Assembly: GCA_903813345.2 (NCBI GenBank)
Contig: CAIIXF020000007.1
Location: 36,345,038 to 36,409,037, forward strand
Reading direction: 5' to 3'
DNA: 64,000 nt
Origin: Owenia fusiformis
Taxonomy: Eukaryota; Annelida; Polychaeta; Sabellida; Oweniidae
Shown here in pieces: positions 12,266-24,049 of the stretch (its first letter is position 1; each line of letters opens with the position of its first letter). Below the pieces are notes generated by a model that was not told where the DNA came from, did not search any database, and saw nothing but the letters and a program-made list of their open reading frames with translations. Both the position numbers and the translations under genes were made by a program.

Positions 12266-13251
12266 ATACCAAGTAGAGTTTTCAGTAGTACAAGGTGTAA
12301 AAAATAAACAAATCATTCATATGCAAAGTCATTTTATTGCATTTCCACTTTTTTTGAAGCGGGAAGATACGCCCCGAAGCGGGAAGATATGCACCGAAGC
12401 GGGAGATATGGAGGTTCTTGATATGGAAACCTCAAAATCAGGATACGGGATATATCTTACCAACTTATCTCCCTAAAACCCTACTTGGCATAGGATAAAT
12501 CAAGATAATTTCTACTCGCATCTAGTCTATTCCACATGTTTGGGAAAAGTGTACAGGAAAATCTCCATGTTCAATTGATGTATGATCAATATATACGAAT
12601 CGAATGTATTCTCGTGTGCATTACAATATCCACATTGAAACATTTTTGGCCTGCAATGGACGTATAATGAATTAGAATATGAGGCCGTGTTATCATTCTA
12701 ATGTAAAGTCATGGTATTTACTGAGGTATTGGGTTGCAAGTTAATATCAGATTCAATGCAAATTAATCATCTAATATCAGATGCGCGATCAGTCCAATAA
12801 TCTAATTTCAGGTCATCAGTTCGATATCTAGCACTTGTTCTAACGACACGGTATTACTAGGCTATCATATTATAAATACACACACATATAAAACAATCAA
12901 ACTGGTACACGATATAAGCACGACTGCTCTTTCAATTGAGTATAAATGTTGATAAACTTTCCCGGAAGCCAAGACATACACGTTTAGACGATGCTATTTT
13001 CAGTTCAGTGTAAGAGTAAATGCCCGGATATCGAGGCTTTTTCGTGTAAAGTTTTAACCAAGCATCTAAAATCGGGTTATATTGCGTGTAGAATTTATCG
13101 ATATCAGGGCCGCTACATGCCAGTGAGCGTGTAATGATTCTATAGTATGTTATTGATGCGGTTTTATAGCTGGTTTTCTAATACATATTTTAAACGAGCT
13201 CGTTTCGTAAGATTTTTGGCGCTAAATCATGCATGACATACATCATCGTGT

Positions 13252-13437
13252 TCAGCAAGAATTCAACTGTGCATCGAAATCAAAATTGACAGCATAGTGT
13301 TCAATAGACACGAGTAAAATGGTTCCCGTTGACCCAACGTCAAATTTCAAATCTCCCGTTCTAAACCCGAAACTCTGAAGCTGCAAGAGTATCTGAAGTA
13401 GACTAAGCACGCATAAAATTATGAGCGCTCGATACAT
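13252..13437 (-). CDS. Small ORF with signal-peptide-like start inside a transposon
   Basis: 61 codons, MYRALIILCVLSLLQILLQ and then a soluble tail ending in LNSC and stop. The start resembles a secretory leader. It lies in the part of the 9573-13506 element outside the nested CACTGG element. I recognise no family. It may be a captured leader exon or chance, since AT-rich DNA yields hydrophobic frames easily. Confidence 0.2.
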   Translation of the reverse strand: MYRALIILCVLSLLQILLQLQSFGFRTGDLKFDVGSTGTILLVSIEHYAVNFDFDAQLNSC

Positions 13438-13803
13438 TCCTTTGTTAATTTTTGTACTTTGCGTTCACGGTTACGTTGTGAAAAACATCGTTAGCTTAAC
13501 CTCTCCAATACATGTCCGCCACATACGTTCACTGTATGCTTATCTGAACCAGTAATCGGATTGTAAGTTAAAACAAACCACACCCGCCAATAATACTTTT
13601 TCTCAAGTGAACTGAACAACCCTCTGCTGAATTTTTCATTACTCATTTCGGAATTATCCCTGGCATAATCTAATATTTCCTCTTTAGACTGGGCATGGTA
13701 CTTATTCATAACAGCGACGTCAATCTCTTCTAGTTTTTCTCTTACTTTTTGTACTCGTGTTTCCCATTCTTTCTTCCTTTCTTCTTTTATGGTTGTAAAA
13801 GCA

Positions 13804-14639
13804 TTCATTTCGTAATAAGCAGCTTCAAGTCGAATCGCTTGGAAAATTATATCCATAATCCCAAGAAGAAAATCTTCTGTCTTCTTGCGATCATTTTTTG
13901 TGTACCTCATTTAAACGGCCTGTCCAAGATTCTCATTAAATGTACCTCCTGGGTTAACTATTGCCTGGTACAATTTTGTGCCTGCAACTTATATAGTTGC
14001 TGTCGTAGCTCTTTATAAATAACTCTTTCCTGTTTCCTGATGACGCAGTACTTTTATAAAAAAGACGATATTCTTCCTCCAATGCACCGAGTGCTGTTTC
14101 TATTTCCCCAAATTGAATCGCTGTTTCAGTCCACTTGATTAATCGTTCAACATCATCAAAGCGGGAATCTACTCGGTCGAAGTGGTTGTCAATTTCTTTC
14201 ATCATATTTTTCATAAATTTCATTTCATTTCGTAATAAGCAGCTTCAAGTCGAATCGCTTGGAAAATTATATCCATAATCCCAAGAAGAAAATCTTCTGT
14301 CTTCTTGCGATCATTTTTTGTGTACCTCATTTAAACGGCCTGTCCAAGATTCTCATTAAATGTACCTCCTGGGTTAACTATTGCCTGGTACAATTTTGTG
14401 CCTGCAACTTATATAGTTGCTGTCGTAGCTCTTTATAAATAACTCTTTCCTGTTTCCTGATGACGCAGTACTTTTATAAAAAAGACGATATTCTTCCTCC
14501 AATGCACCGAGTGCTGTTTCTATTTCCCCAAATTGAATCGCTGTTTCAGTCCACTTGATTAATCGTTCAACATCATCAAAGCGGGAATCTACTCGGTCGA
14601 AGTGGTTGTCAATTTCTTTCATCATATTTTTCATAAATT
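13804..14639. repeat. Exact 416-bp tandem duplication in pseudogene
   Basis: Bases 13804-14219 recur at 14224-14639 with no difference seen, period 420. The block lies in the exon body, and both copies share the same lesions, including the in-frame stop. The duplication therefore followed those mutations, or is an assembly artefact. Confidence 0.9.
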
Positions 14640-14965
14640 CCAACTCTGCAGATGGCACGAATGTCATAACAAGGCCAATGAATGGACCCAAAGCGCCAAG
14701 AAACCCTTTCATCTCTGTCGCAACTTTTGTTAATGTTTCATGATATTGTGGTCTGCTATTAAACCCCAAATCTCTTTCCCAGTTTGCAAGCCTTTCTTGA
14801 TCGCTTGTTTTTCTGCAACGGTGATGCTTTCAGCTTTTGGCACCAAGGCCAAAATAAACACCATAAGGACCCAAAGGGATCGAGGTACATCTTAAATAAA
14901 AACAAAAATAAGTTGAGAGTTTGATGACGTGAAAGTTGCGATAAATGGCGATACTTATAAAATAA

Positions 14966-15280
14966 TGCCTTGGTCAAATATTCTCCGATTTTCACTACGG
15001 CGCCCGGCCGATGAGTATTTTGTTCAAAATGCCCGGGCATCATACGGGCGCCGGGCGATGATCGTCCATCATCGGCCGATTTTAGACATCGTACGGGCGC
15101 CGGCAGAGTTTTATCGCGGAGATAAAAGTTGCCGATGTCTTGGCGATTTTTTCTCAACCAAACTCATCGGTACCTACCCGGCCGTGGCCCCTCCGGTCAT
15201 CGTACGATTATCTTGCGGCGCCCGGTGGCATCGCACGGTCATCTTTGGATTTTGCGTGCTGATTATTTTGATAAATCTTA
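14966..15280. mobile_element. GC-rich relative of the ATGCCTTGGTCA palindrome, decayed
   Basis: Starts atgccttggtca and repeats words such as gggcgccggg, catcggccgat and catcgtacg in both orientations. It stands out as GC-rich inside AT-rich DNA. Homology between the two paralogous loci stops exactly at 14965, so it inserted in, or marks the edge of, the pseudogene-side copy. The right end is not clear. The 122-codon frame across it is an effect of GC content. Confidence 0.5.
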
Positions 15281-17050
15281 ATTATGATTACTTATAAAGT
15301 GATATAAAGGTTTTAAAAATAATGATGTAAGGAATTATAATTACTACACACTGTCAGAGATTTTTTATAAAACATAAATGGAACGATTAAGCTTATTGTA
15401 AAACAATGACACACATTTGAATGGCTGGGTGGGTGGGTTGATCTAGTCGTTCTTCATTGACATTAATCGTGTATGTCTGTCATACACATTGAATAGAGTG
15501 ATACATTTTTATGCGTATATTCACTCATGCATATACCATTACAAATCATTTATTTTAAATACCTGAATGTTTTTGTGAGTACAGTATTTTCAAGGGTCAC
15601 AATTCTACTACGAAATTTCACTGTCTCAATTACAACGTTATAATTTCCTTGATCAGTTTGCATTAGTCTTTAATATTCATTAACTCATCATAGTGTATGA
15701 CGTCATCTCTTTACACAGTTAATTTTCGTTAACGTTTAATATGTTTCATCATTCATAAAGTACAGGATGGCGTCAACATTAAGTAATCTTTATGGATCAA
15801 ATAACTATTGTACGTTTTATTTTGCATATTGTTTCTCTTTATTATTGAGTAAGTAACCAAAATGAAAGATCGCTGTTAAGTACATAATTGAAATGATAAC
15901 AAAATAATACAGAACAAAATAATACATGAAAAGTAAACAAACGCCATAGTAACCGTATTACTTTAGAAACATTTAAAGAGCAAAAAAAAACAGAGCAACA
16001 ATAAGTTTCTTTTTTGTATCAAAAGTAAACAACTTATTCACAATGAAAGTTTTTGAAGAGCTAACGCATTGCAATTTAAAATAATGACAAAATTGGTTAA
16101 TGACATAATTTACTATTTTAGCAAAAATAAATTTTAACGATTTCAAAATTCATTTTTAAAATTGTACGAGCGTGAACGTGTAGAATTATAGTCCTCGGTG
16201 GATTAGTGTTTACTTGACCGAGAGATTATAAAGGTATGCTAAAAATAATTGTAACGAGGTCCATCGAAAAGTTAATTGAGAGTTGGTCAGTAATCCACGG
16301 GGCTCAAAATATTACGTGCTCGCGTAAATGTTCTCTTAGAAATGTGTGCTGAATTAAACGCTGTTGCGCTGTCATCCCTATTTATTCCTAACTCACTCTG
16401 CAGCTTCTGAAATCAATGGAGAGGTTTCGCACAACGTGTTAGCTAAAACGTATCCGCATCCGTATCACGTTAAGTTTACGAATACGTATTTCGATAATTT
16501 GCGTTTCGCAGTTTTTGAAGTACGTAATTATAAACGCATCTCAATCCGTGTTTAATAGTAGTGAAAACTAGGATAAAAAAGACTTCATCTTCAGTAAGAA
16601 TTCAATACACCATTGAGAGTGTCAGCTTTCAGAATCACAACTTCAAAAGTAGTATTCACTGTGGTATTGGTGAATGCAAAAATACATATTAACCCTTTCA
16701 TCCCCAAGGGGTCATTTATTAAATCAATTTCAAAATGAAATTACTTATCTTGATTTCTATCGAATGGTGAAAGATATGACCGTCTTCAATCATTTGCTAT
16801 ACTGCACATGGACCTTTAAATTCATGTTTTTCCAGCTGTATATTTTTGTAATAATTCAAGATCAGATAAGTAAAAAGTACCGACTCGGTGGAAGCAAAGT
16901 AACATATTTGATCATCGAAAGTGACACAAATATATCATTTATGCAAAAAGTACATATCGCCTGTTTTGTATATAAAGTCAACAAAAAAACTATATTATGT
17001 AAAAAGATAAATCAGCATTGTTTTTCTTGGAATCATTGAACAACATGAGA
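15281..17050. other. Non-coding stretch, no feature seen
   Basis: Very AT-rich. The open frames at 16364-16555 and 16674-17039 show no domain, no splice context and low-complexity composition; I do not support them as genes. Confidence 0.4.
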
Positions 17051-17149
17051 CCCTCCATCAGAGAATCAGAGAACGACGAAAGGCTAACGCCCATCATACC
17101 AGGTGAATACCTCACACAAGATATTGCATGATATATGAATACATGTAGG

Positions 17150-18035
17150 AACCAAACCTATAACATACTAATAATGTGTACAAACATATTATTATACCCT
17201 TTGATTCTACCCTGAATATACCAACCAACTGATATACCAACAACATAATACCCTAAACCGGCCATTTGTATCTTAAGCCAATAGTACACAGCAACCTGAT
17301 CAACCAAACACAATAGAAAATAACACAGTGACAACATAAACAGAACGCAATAGCGCATAACCCAGCACAAAAGCCAGCAAAGCGCAACCTGACCTGAACA
17401 AAGGCAAACACAACGGATTGTGTACAATCCAACACTAAACAATTAAAACACAATCAGGCACAACCAATAAAACACAACTAAACTAATAAGCACGAAAACA
17501 AAACGAACTGTGATTATCACCACACAATTTGGCACACCCAATGATAAACCAACAAAAGCAAACATAACCCATTTTTCAGGTAACACAACACAATTTTCCA
17601 AATCAGGCACAAGCAATAAAACACAATCAAACTGTAATACCAATATACACAACTAACTTACTCAAATTGGAGACAACGCCAATCACATAACACAATCAGA
17701 CACTATCAGATACCTCACCCTACTAGACACAATCAGCTACCCAATCAACATGGCATATTCACAAGAGAACACAACCCATTATAAAATTAACATGACACAA
17801 TGAACATAACCCGATACTAAATCACCACACTAACAACCATCAAAAGCCGATTCTCAATTTGACACAACACAATTCGGTAAAACCTATACCTACCTCACAT
17901 TAGCCCACCATTACACTACCAGTATCAACTTAATACTAATCGATTTAATCAACCCAACAAAACACAATCAGGTACAACCAATTAACCACAACGAAACGTT
18001 GATACCGATATAATCAACTAATTTATTCCAATTGG
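17150..18035 (+). repeat. G-poor, A/C-rich degenerate repeat tract
   Basis: For almost 900 bp the plus strand is nearly free of G and rich in acacaat, caatca and aaacacaa words, in irregular tandem. The strand asymmetry is sharp at both edges. The minus-strand hydrophobic frames at 17158-17652 are a by-product of the bias. Confidence 0.7.
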
Positions 18036-18455
18036 AGACAACCGCAAATGTTTCAACAGAAGGTCAGATAAAGATCTCTAATTGACCTTTTGATAATTTT
18101 TGGCAGGTAATATAAACATAAACTGCTTAACTCTGATAAGGCAATTCAGAAAATCCGCGAGAAATCTTATATCTGATTCAATGTTCACTAGAGACAGGAT
18201 AATCGGACTGACTTTGCTAAGATTTAGTGTTCACTGTTCACAGTAGGCAGGTGTTGTACTTTAGGATTGTACTTTAACATGGGAGTCGATGGGAGGAAAA
18301 GGTTTTGCCGAGAAAAAACGTTCACTGTCGATAGGTGTTCACTAAAGAGATGTGTTCACTAACTCAAGTTTTACTGTATATAGCAAGACTCTATCTGTTT
18401 TAGCTGATCAAATATTTTGAAAAACACATTTGTTTTTTACATGTTGAAGCTATGT

Positions 18456-18690
18456 AATTGTGATTATATCAACGGATATTAGATGCAATTCACGATAACA
18501 TCCGGATTGTCGACGTTTATATTTTGAATTTTACGTTTTATTGGGAGTAATAAATAACTTCTGATACTAGTATTTTCAATACTAGTATTGATCATTAGTT
18601 ATGATTATATCACCGGTTATTACATACAATTCACGATAACATCGAGGGTGTCGACACTCATGTTTTGAATTTTACGTTTTATTGATACTA
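18456..18690. repeat. Two-copy direct repeat about 142 bp apart
   Basis: gattatatcaacgg, caattcacgataacatc, tgtcgac and ttttgaattttacgtttt occur in the same order at about 18461-18542 and 18602-18684 with moderate divergence. Function unknown. Upstream (18170-18380) is a patch with five or more gttcact words, ending ttttactgtatatag, which looks like one mariner-type end. Confidence 0.6.
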
Positions 18691-18699
18691 AAATTTATT

Positions 18700-19249
18700 T
18701 TATTGATTCATGATGAGCTTCAGAGCTCTTCGACATTTACCATTTTGCGACATACGTTTTAATACAGTAGTTATAGATTTTTGAATTCACTTGAATTAGA
18801 TCAAAAACTCCCTTACTCAATGCTTCACTGATCCTAATGTTGAGCACATAGCTGCTGGGGCTGCTGTACTTCGCCATAGTTCTACTTTATTCGCAATTCC
18901 TTTGGTGATCACAGTTGCGATGTTGACCAACTTGTATACATTTTCGGATTATCAGGAGGGTGTATTCATGATGTATTGAACATTTCGAACAATACAAAAT
19001 GATTCCCGGTTTTCATAAATGAATACAACTTGACTGTCTCGTTGCTTCAGATATCTTAATTGACTAGTTGGCCTGTTCGGAGAATTGTCGGCTCATGTGC
19101 GACAGGTCGAGGCTGCGATTTCTGAATGAAAATATCTGCTATTTACTTTTTCAGAGTTCTATAGCCACATGATGTCAGTTTTATAAAAAAAAGTAAAATA
19201 TTAAGGTGTATCTACACATTGTATGGCACATTTTGGTTATCTTGAGATG
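18700..19249. other. Non-coding stretch, no feature seen
   Basis: No exon or element boundary recognised. Confidence 0.35.
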
Positions 19250-19580
19250 TTCCGCCAATATACAGTGCATACAATGTATTGTACCAAGCCCGTAGCCAGG
19301 GGGGGGGGGCGGAGGGAACGGCGGCTCTCCCCTGGTCAGAAATTCTTTAAAAATCATGCAGTTTTTCACCAAACTGATCATCTTTACAAAGAATAATCAA
19401 GGTGGTAGAAGCAAATGAGAACCCATTTAAGATTGAAAATTATGATAATTAGTCATCTTGATTCTCAAGGTGTCAATTGCTCCAACTGTATAACAACTTG
19501 GAAGTTGATGATAATAAGCTCCATCAGATATTTACTATGGAGGTGATGACTAATGACATCAGAAAGAGCTTATCATTAAT
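19250..19580. repeat. CCCGTAGCCAGG repeat, copy 1
   Basis: Nearly identical to 42360-42681: atacaatgtattgtacca, the poly-G tract after gtagcc, and the block down to cagaaagagcttatca. Only the left end resembles the foldback ends at 262 and 42388, so this is a dispersed repeat with one GTAGCCAG end. Confidence 0.75.
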
Positions 19581-20313
19581 AACACAACGGGAAACACTAT
19601 TTTGTAAGCACTACTAACACTGGCATGTAGCGATTTAAGCGATACTGGATACTTTACTGAATTGTGTCGAAGTTAGACGTGTGGTGCGGAAGTTAATGTG
19701 CAGATGACTATCATTTCAATGTTATATTGTTTGTAGGCAAATTGAGATTAGGCCATTGGAGTATTTGTTTCACGCATACATAAAGCCTAACGCATTCAAG
19801 GGTCACATTTATCATTAAACCAATAACTCAAACATATGACCTTGTACACCGACCGCCTCTTGAAATCAATGCAGGCCGATTTCAACGAATGCAAACGGTG
19901 ATATATAAAAGAAACATAATCAAGCATGACCACGTCCCAACTTCTTTTGTTTTCTTTACAACTAAGCTATGACTGTAGTCTATTCAGTGTTGCGTATCGA
20001 ACCGTGTTTATTATAAAAATAGTGCAACAACAAGCAGAATTCACACATTTACCTATACTTATTCTCAACTGATGACATTGAATTTATCTCTTAGGTTTTA
20101 CATTATACATATCTTAACATGCAGAATACGAAAATAGAGGCTTAGGCCCAACTTTGTATGGATTTTATGAAAATAATCTGATTTTAGAGAAATTAAAAGA
20201 AAAATGTCCACACCCTACACAAAATATTTATGGTTCCCCGGGAATACGTATGTGTTGCTTGTATATTAGAATCGTATTCCAGTTACAGAAAGAAGTACAT
20301 ATCATGCTAAACT

Positions 20314-20332
20314 ATATATATATATATATATT
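20314..20332. repeat. (TA)n microsatellite
   Basis: A run of alternating TA immediately left of the LTR insertion site; copy 1 has only a short tatata here. Confidence 0.8.
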
Positions 20333-20345
20333 TATCGTCTATTAT

Positions 20346-20606
20346 TGTAGCACTTTATAGCACTTGTATTTCCATGTATGTACATGCTGTCTGCTTACGT
20401 CATTGCTTTAGTGGCTAAAAGTGTGTCTAAATATATTCTACTTTAGTTCTCTGCTATGCGTCTTAGGTTCAACACCTCAGACGCATAGTATAGATTTCAC
20501 AAATATATATCATTAAAGCAATAGCAAAAACATATACTACATTATTCTGTTGACTTCTGGGATTGACAATTAATAATAGAACTACAACAAACTACTTTTG
20601 ACGACA
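20346..20606 (+). repeat. 5' LTR
   Basis: 261 bp, TG to CA. It contains an internal hairpin of the form tatgcgtct and agacgcata (about 20456-20489), which may serve as the R-region polyadenylation or termination hairpin; that role is inference. The first 165 bp are nearly identical to the 3' LTR, the distal part more diverged. Confidence 0.88.
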
Positions 20607-20771
20607 CTGGAGGCCCTCCAAAAAAAGAACCTTGGATTTGCTGTTTATCATACAGTTTGCTGTTTTAACGATAATTACAAGCTGGAATCGTCTGCCTCAC
20701 TTTTCATATACAGGATATTTGTATTCTTTTATTAACAATTATGGCTGTATCATGCTGATCAATTATGGGAC

Positions 20772-21233
20772 AAGCTGAGCGCTACCAAGGACTACACGTC
20801 TCTTTTAAGCTGAGCGCTGCTAAGGACTACACGTCTCATTTAAAGAGCAGCTGCTACATCTCCCCAGCGGTATGGGACAAATACAAGAATTCGGAGACAA
20901 AATTGAACAGAACACTTGCTGATTGTATAAGATCAGGAGTGGAGAACCTTGATTCTAGGACTGGTATTCACGCCGGTGACCCTCGAGACCTACGATGTAT
21001 TCTGATACATCTTCGACCCCATCGCTGGCTACCACAAAAGTGAAGTGAAGCACCATACTGAGAGACATTTGCATTAAGACATCACCCCTTCAGACATTTG
21101 TTGATATGGCGGAACTGGTATTCACGCGTGTGACCCTGAGGCCTATGATTTATCCCAAGACGCCTTCGACCCCATCATCTTTGACTACCACAAGAGTGCC
21201 GTGAAGCACCATCCTGAGAGACATTTGCATTAA
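20772..21233 (+). pseudogene. Captured arginine-kinase-like fragment (N-terminal domain)
   Basis: The frame contains AAKDYTSHLK, WDKYKNSETK, LADCIRSGVENLDS and GIHAGDP. After a frameshift, the duplicated downstream unit (21117-21233) reads GIHACDPEAYD and FDPIIFDYHK, then HPER and a stop. This order (SGVENLDS, G-I-x-A-x-D-x-x-x-Y, F-D-P-I-I-x-D-Y-H, HP) is the hallmark of the guanidino-kinase N-terminal domain and its specificity loop. The family transfers phosphate between ATP and arginine. Only about 90 residues of a roughly 350-residue enzyme are present, with no catalytic domain. A 35-bp tandem duplication (20772-20806, 20807-20841) and a 154-bp duplication damage it. It sits 170 bp inside the 5' LTR, sense to the element. 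No intron is seen in the captured part. Confidence 0.8.
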
Positions 21234-21270
21234 GACATCAACCCTTAAGACATTTGCTGATATTGCGGGT
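20963..21270 (+). repeat. 154-bp tandem duplication inside the LTR element
   Basis: Two units, 20963-21116 and 21117-21270, about 80 percent alike by eye, both starting ggtattcacg and ending in a gatat-gcgg word. The unit spans the end of the kinase-like sequence plus following non-coding sequence, so it arose after capture. Confidence 0.8.
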
Positions 21271-22990
21271 AATATGATTTTTGATTTTGTCTGGGCATAC
21301 ATCAATTTTGGTTTTGAAATTTGCGTAATGTTTTATTTTAATCAATCATTCAATTTATATATATAAACTTTGAAGCACAAAGAGATGGCGTCACGATGAT
21401 ATAATGCATTAATTTTTCTATGGGTCTGGTTGCCAAATTTGTTGTGTGAGGGGAAGATACACTTTTGCGCAGTTGCAGTTATTTTCAAAGACAATCAGTT
21501 TTTTGGTTTTTCATAAATGCCCAGAGCAGGTTCAGATTGCAGATGTTATATTAATTGTTTTGTTGGTTACTCTGTTGATTACATATTTGGATATGTTAGG
21601 TCGGCATTTTTTTATACAATGGTAATATATATGTAAAGGTCAATGAAATTCAGTCATTTGAAGTTATTGTAGTTTTTTTTATTGCTTTACAGATTTATGT
21701 CTATTAATGTTGTTTTAGAAATTAATCAATCATGACTCTTTAAAAGTTCTACATATCGTTTTGGTTTGGTAGATTACCAATGAAACATGTCAGAGATATT
21801 ATACTTTATTGGACCAGAAATAGTCCCATGAGCTGAACACTTTTTACATGTTCATGGGCGTGTTTGACCATAAATGCTCCTATTTTCTTTTGGATATTTG
21901 AAACATTGAGATCTATTGCAAGCTATTCGGAAAGGTCTACTCGTTATAGTGATAATGTTATAATGATATTTTGCTAGTTGTTACCGAAGTATTATAGCTA
22001 GTATTTGCAAGATTTAATAATAAGTTGAATAATCCAATCAAACAAGGGCTTGTTGCTAGACACAAATATATCCAGACAAGTTTGAATAACAGTTTTGGTA
22101 TTCTACGCTAAAGGCCATAAATGCCGCAAACAGATTGGAATGCAGTTAACTTTGAAGTGGGTGTGAAAACTTGAGATGGTTCTTCTCTGCATAATGGGAA
22201 AACAGATAGTTGAGAGAGTTATTTATTACTTGTTTTCTTATTTTTAGTCTTTTAATAGTGCTCGTTTCTATCATTTGAGCTTACAGCAAGAGATTATTGC
22301 CTATACTTTGGCATACCTTAAGACTGACTTAGATGTTGCAGCCTGGATTTTGGCTGGCTATTCGTTAAAGGTTAGCTATGTTGGCATTTCTCAGATATCT
22401 TTAGAAAGCTATAACTTATCTTAATTTGACTTGAACTTAAGTCTAAAGCCTAAAAGTCAGAAGCTTTGGCCGTGCAAGTGAAGGGTATAAAAAATCTTCA
22501 AATATATTTCAGTATAAGGAGATACACATGTATTTCTTTAGTTAATTTTGATCAGTGTGGGTCATTTTTTAATATCTAAATTACTTTGAATTACACATGT
22601 TGTTAAATTGCAATGCATTTGATTATCACTTTTCTTGGATGATATTGGGGATGGATTCAAAAGTTTATGATCAAATGGCATCAATATTTGCAAAATAAAG
22701 GCTAGTATAGCTAGTTTTCCATAAATAAGAGTGTAGATCTCTATTTTATTTTCATATTAAATGAAAATTGTGCATATAATTTTATTTGTAATTCAGTCAT
22801 TTTAAGTAATTTGTTTTAATTGCCTTACAGATTTATACTTAGAAATCAATCAATTTAAAGGCTTTCTAAGAAGAGTCTTCTCTTAATAAGGAAATATTTT
22901 GTTAGTTTTTGTAGAAGTATTAGTATATGCAAAACTGAATCTTTGAATATTGAATTTGAAAATGCATAGTCAATGCGCGAATAAGTATCT

Positions 22991-23533
22991 GTGAATGACA
23001 ATGAAGTAACTGATGTTGATGCGTCAATATACATTTATGAGTCCGTGACTTTAGAATATGACATTAAATTGAAAAATGATATTGAACAGTCAAATGAGCT
23101 GATAATTGATATTGAGTCAATAAATTGTATGTTACTGCACAGTGAAACTGTGGGTATTGAATCTTGCTTTGATGAGTGTACTTTATGCTCATATGACAGT
23201 GAACTTGATAATGATGAGTATGATAAAATGTTTGAAGATTACTGCATTGATGATTTAATTAGTGGTGATGCAGAAGATGAATATGTCATGTGCAATGATA
23301 ATTCAATTAGTGACAATTTCGATGATGATGAATATGTCACTTGTAATGATACAAATGATGACGAGACTTGTAGTATCCATTTCGTAAGAAAGGCGGATGG
23401 AGCTAGGCTGGCAACCTCTCTTGACCTTGATGTGACAAACGAGTTCCATGTCAAGGACAATGCTACAGAGTCAAATGATATATTGTATTACAAGTGTGAT
23501 CTGCAGAGTGATTCAGATTCCAATATGATATAA
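22991..23533 (+). CDS. Acidic 180-residue ORF of the LTR element, unknown
   Basis: The longest frame in the element interior, rich in Asp, Glu, Asn and Ser (DDDEYV, NDTNDDETC, DSELDNDEYD) with seven or more Cys. The duplicated motifs DEYVMCNDN and DEYVTCNDT suggest internal repetition. No zinc knuckle (CCHC), protease or RT motif. It could be a diverged gag-derived or a second captured sequence, or an accident of gat/gaa-rich DNA. No upstream in-frame extension is open. Confidence 0.35.
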   Translation: MNDNEVTDVDASIYIYESVTLEYDIKLKNDIEQSNELIIDIESINCMLLHSETVGIESCFDECTLCSYDSELDNDEYDKMFEDYCIDDLISGDAEDEYVMCNDNSISDNFDDDEYVTCNDTNDDETCSIHFVRKADGARLATSLDLDVTNEFHVKDNATESNDILYYKCDLQSDSDSNMI

Positions 23534-24049
23534 GTTTCAGCTAAAGGTCGAATACTCAAAACAAACTCGTGTTATTTATTACATATTTTTACAGTCTTTG
23601 AACAGTGCTAAATGATGTTGTAGCTATTTGTTAAAGGTTAACAATGTTGGAAAATTATCTTTACATGGATACAGAACATATGGTTTATTTTTAAACAACT
23701 ATAACTTATTCTTATTTTTGACCTGGACTAAAGTCTAAAAGCCTAGTCAAGGCCTTACAAAGACTCTCTCATAACTAAAATTGAAAGATTTTGGGAATTC
23801 CTGTCTAGTTATTTTTCGATAATATATGACTTTTTGGCAAAGCATTTTAGAGGAATCATTTTAATTGGAGCACCTAGCTGACGAGTTAGCGTGTCCACAT
23901 TACAGAATTTTTCTAGAATGATATATTTGGGTCTAGAGCTTTATAATATTTATGGGTGTGTGAAATATTTGTTGAGGAATGAACTTGAATGCTTGATGAT
24001 GGTGGGGGAGAAAGTAAACAGATAAGGGAGAACGAAACAATTTTAATTA

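Larger units (their letters stand above)
9705..13125. mobile_element. CACTGGCATGTAGCG element, copy 1
   Basis: A 15-bp inverted repeat, CACTGGCATGTAGCG, is at both ends, flanked by AGCGT (9700-9704 and 13126-13130). The left 690 bp and right 640 bp match copy 2 at 19618-27892 in the same orientation. The interior is a chain of long palindromes. No transposase frame is present. The TSD is 5 bp here but 6 bp in copy 2, so the superfamily is left open. Confidence 0.8.
9573..13506. mobile_element. TIR element GGAGAGGTTAAGCT inserted in the pseudogene
   Basis: The termini GGAGAGGTTAAGCT are inverted at the two edges. AAT flanks both (9570-9572 and 13507-13509). Removing the element and one AAT gives a junction of the same length as the intact paralogue near 50370, so both boundaries are confirmed by an outgroup. 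Only about 500 bp belong to this element itself; 3.4 kb is the nested element at 9705-13125. A signal-peptide-like ORF lies in its right part. Confidence 0.8.
9252..14890 (-). pseudogene. Broken paralogue of the helix-rich secreted protein gene
   Basis: Homologous throughout to the intact exon at 50040-51343, with the same intron acceptor before base 14890. From the 5' end the damage is as follows. A 1-bp deletion near 14757 shifts the frame. Six bases (two codons) are missing near 14650. A 416-bp block is duplicated in tandem (13804-14639). A 1-bp shift lies near 14408, with its duplicate near 13988. A 3-bp insertion near 13912 creates an in-frame stop, with its duplicate near 14332. The 3.9-kb element at 9573-13506 is inserted with AAT target duplication. 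A shift near 9310 changes the last codons before the ancestral stop at 9252-9254. The segments 9310-9572 and 13510-13910 still have open frames, so decay is recent. I give no repaired product. Confidence 0.8.

Noticed and set aside
14929-15297. 122-codon plus-strand frame in GC-rich sequence
   Set aside because: It spans a decayed palindromic MITE; absence of stops is due to GC content.
17158-17652. Three overlapping hydrophobic minus-strand frames rich in Cys, Leu and Val
   Set aside because: They follow from the G-poor repeat tract; the frames overlap each other and lack splice or start context.
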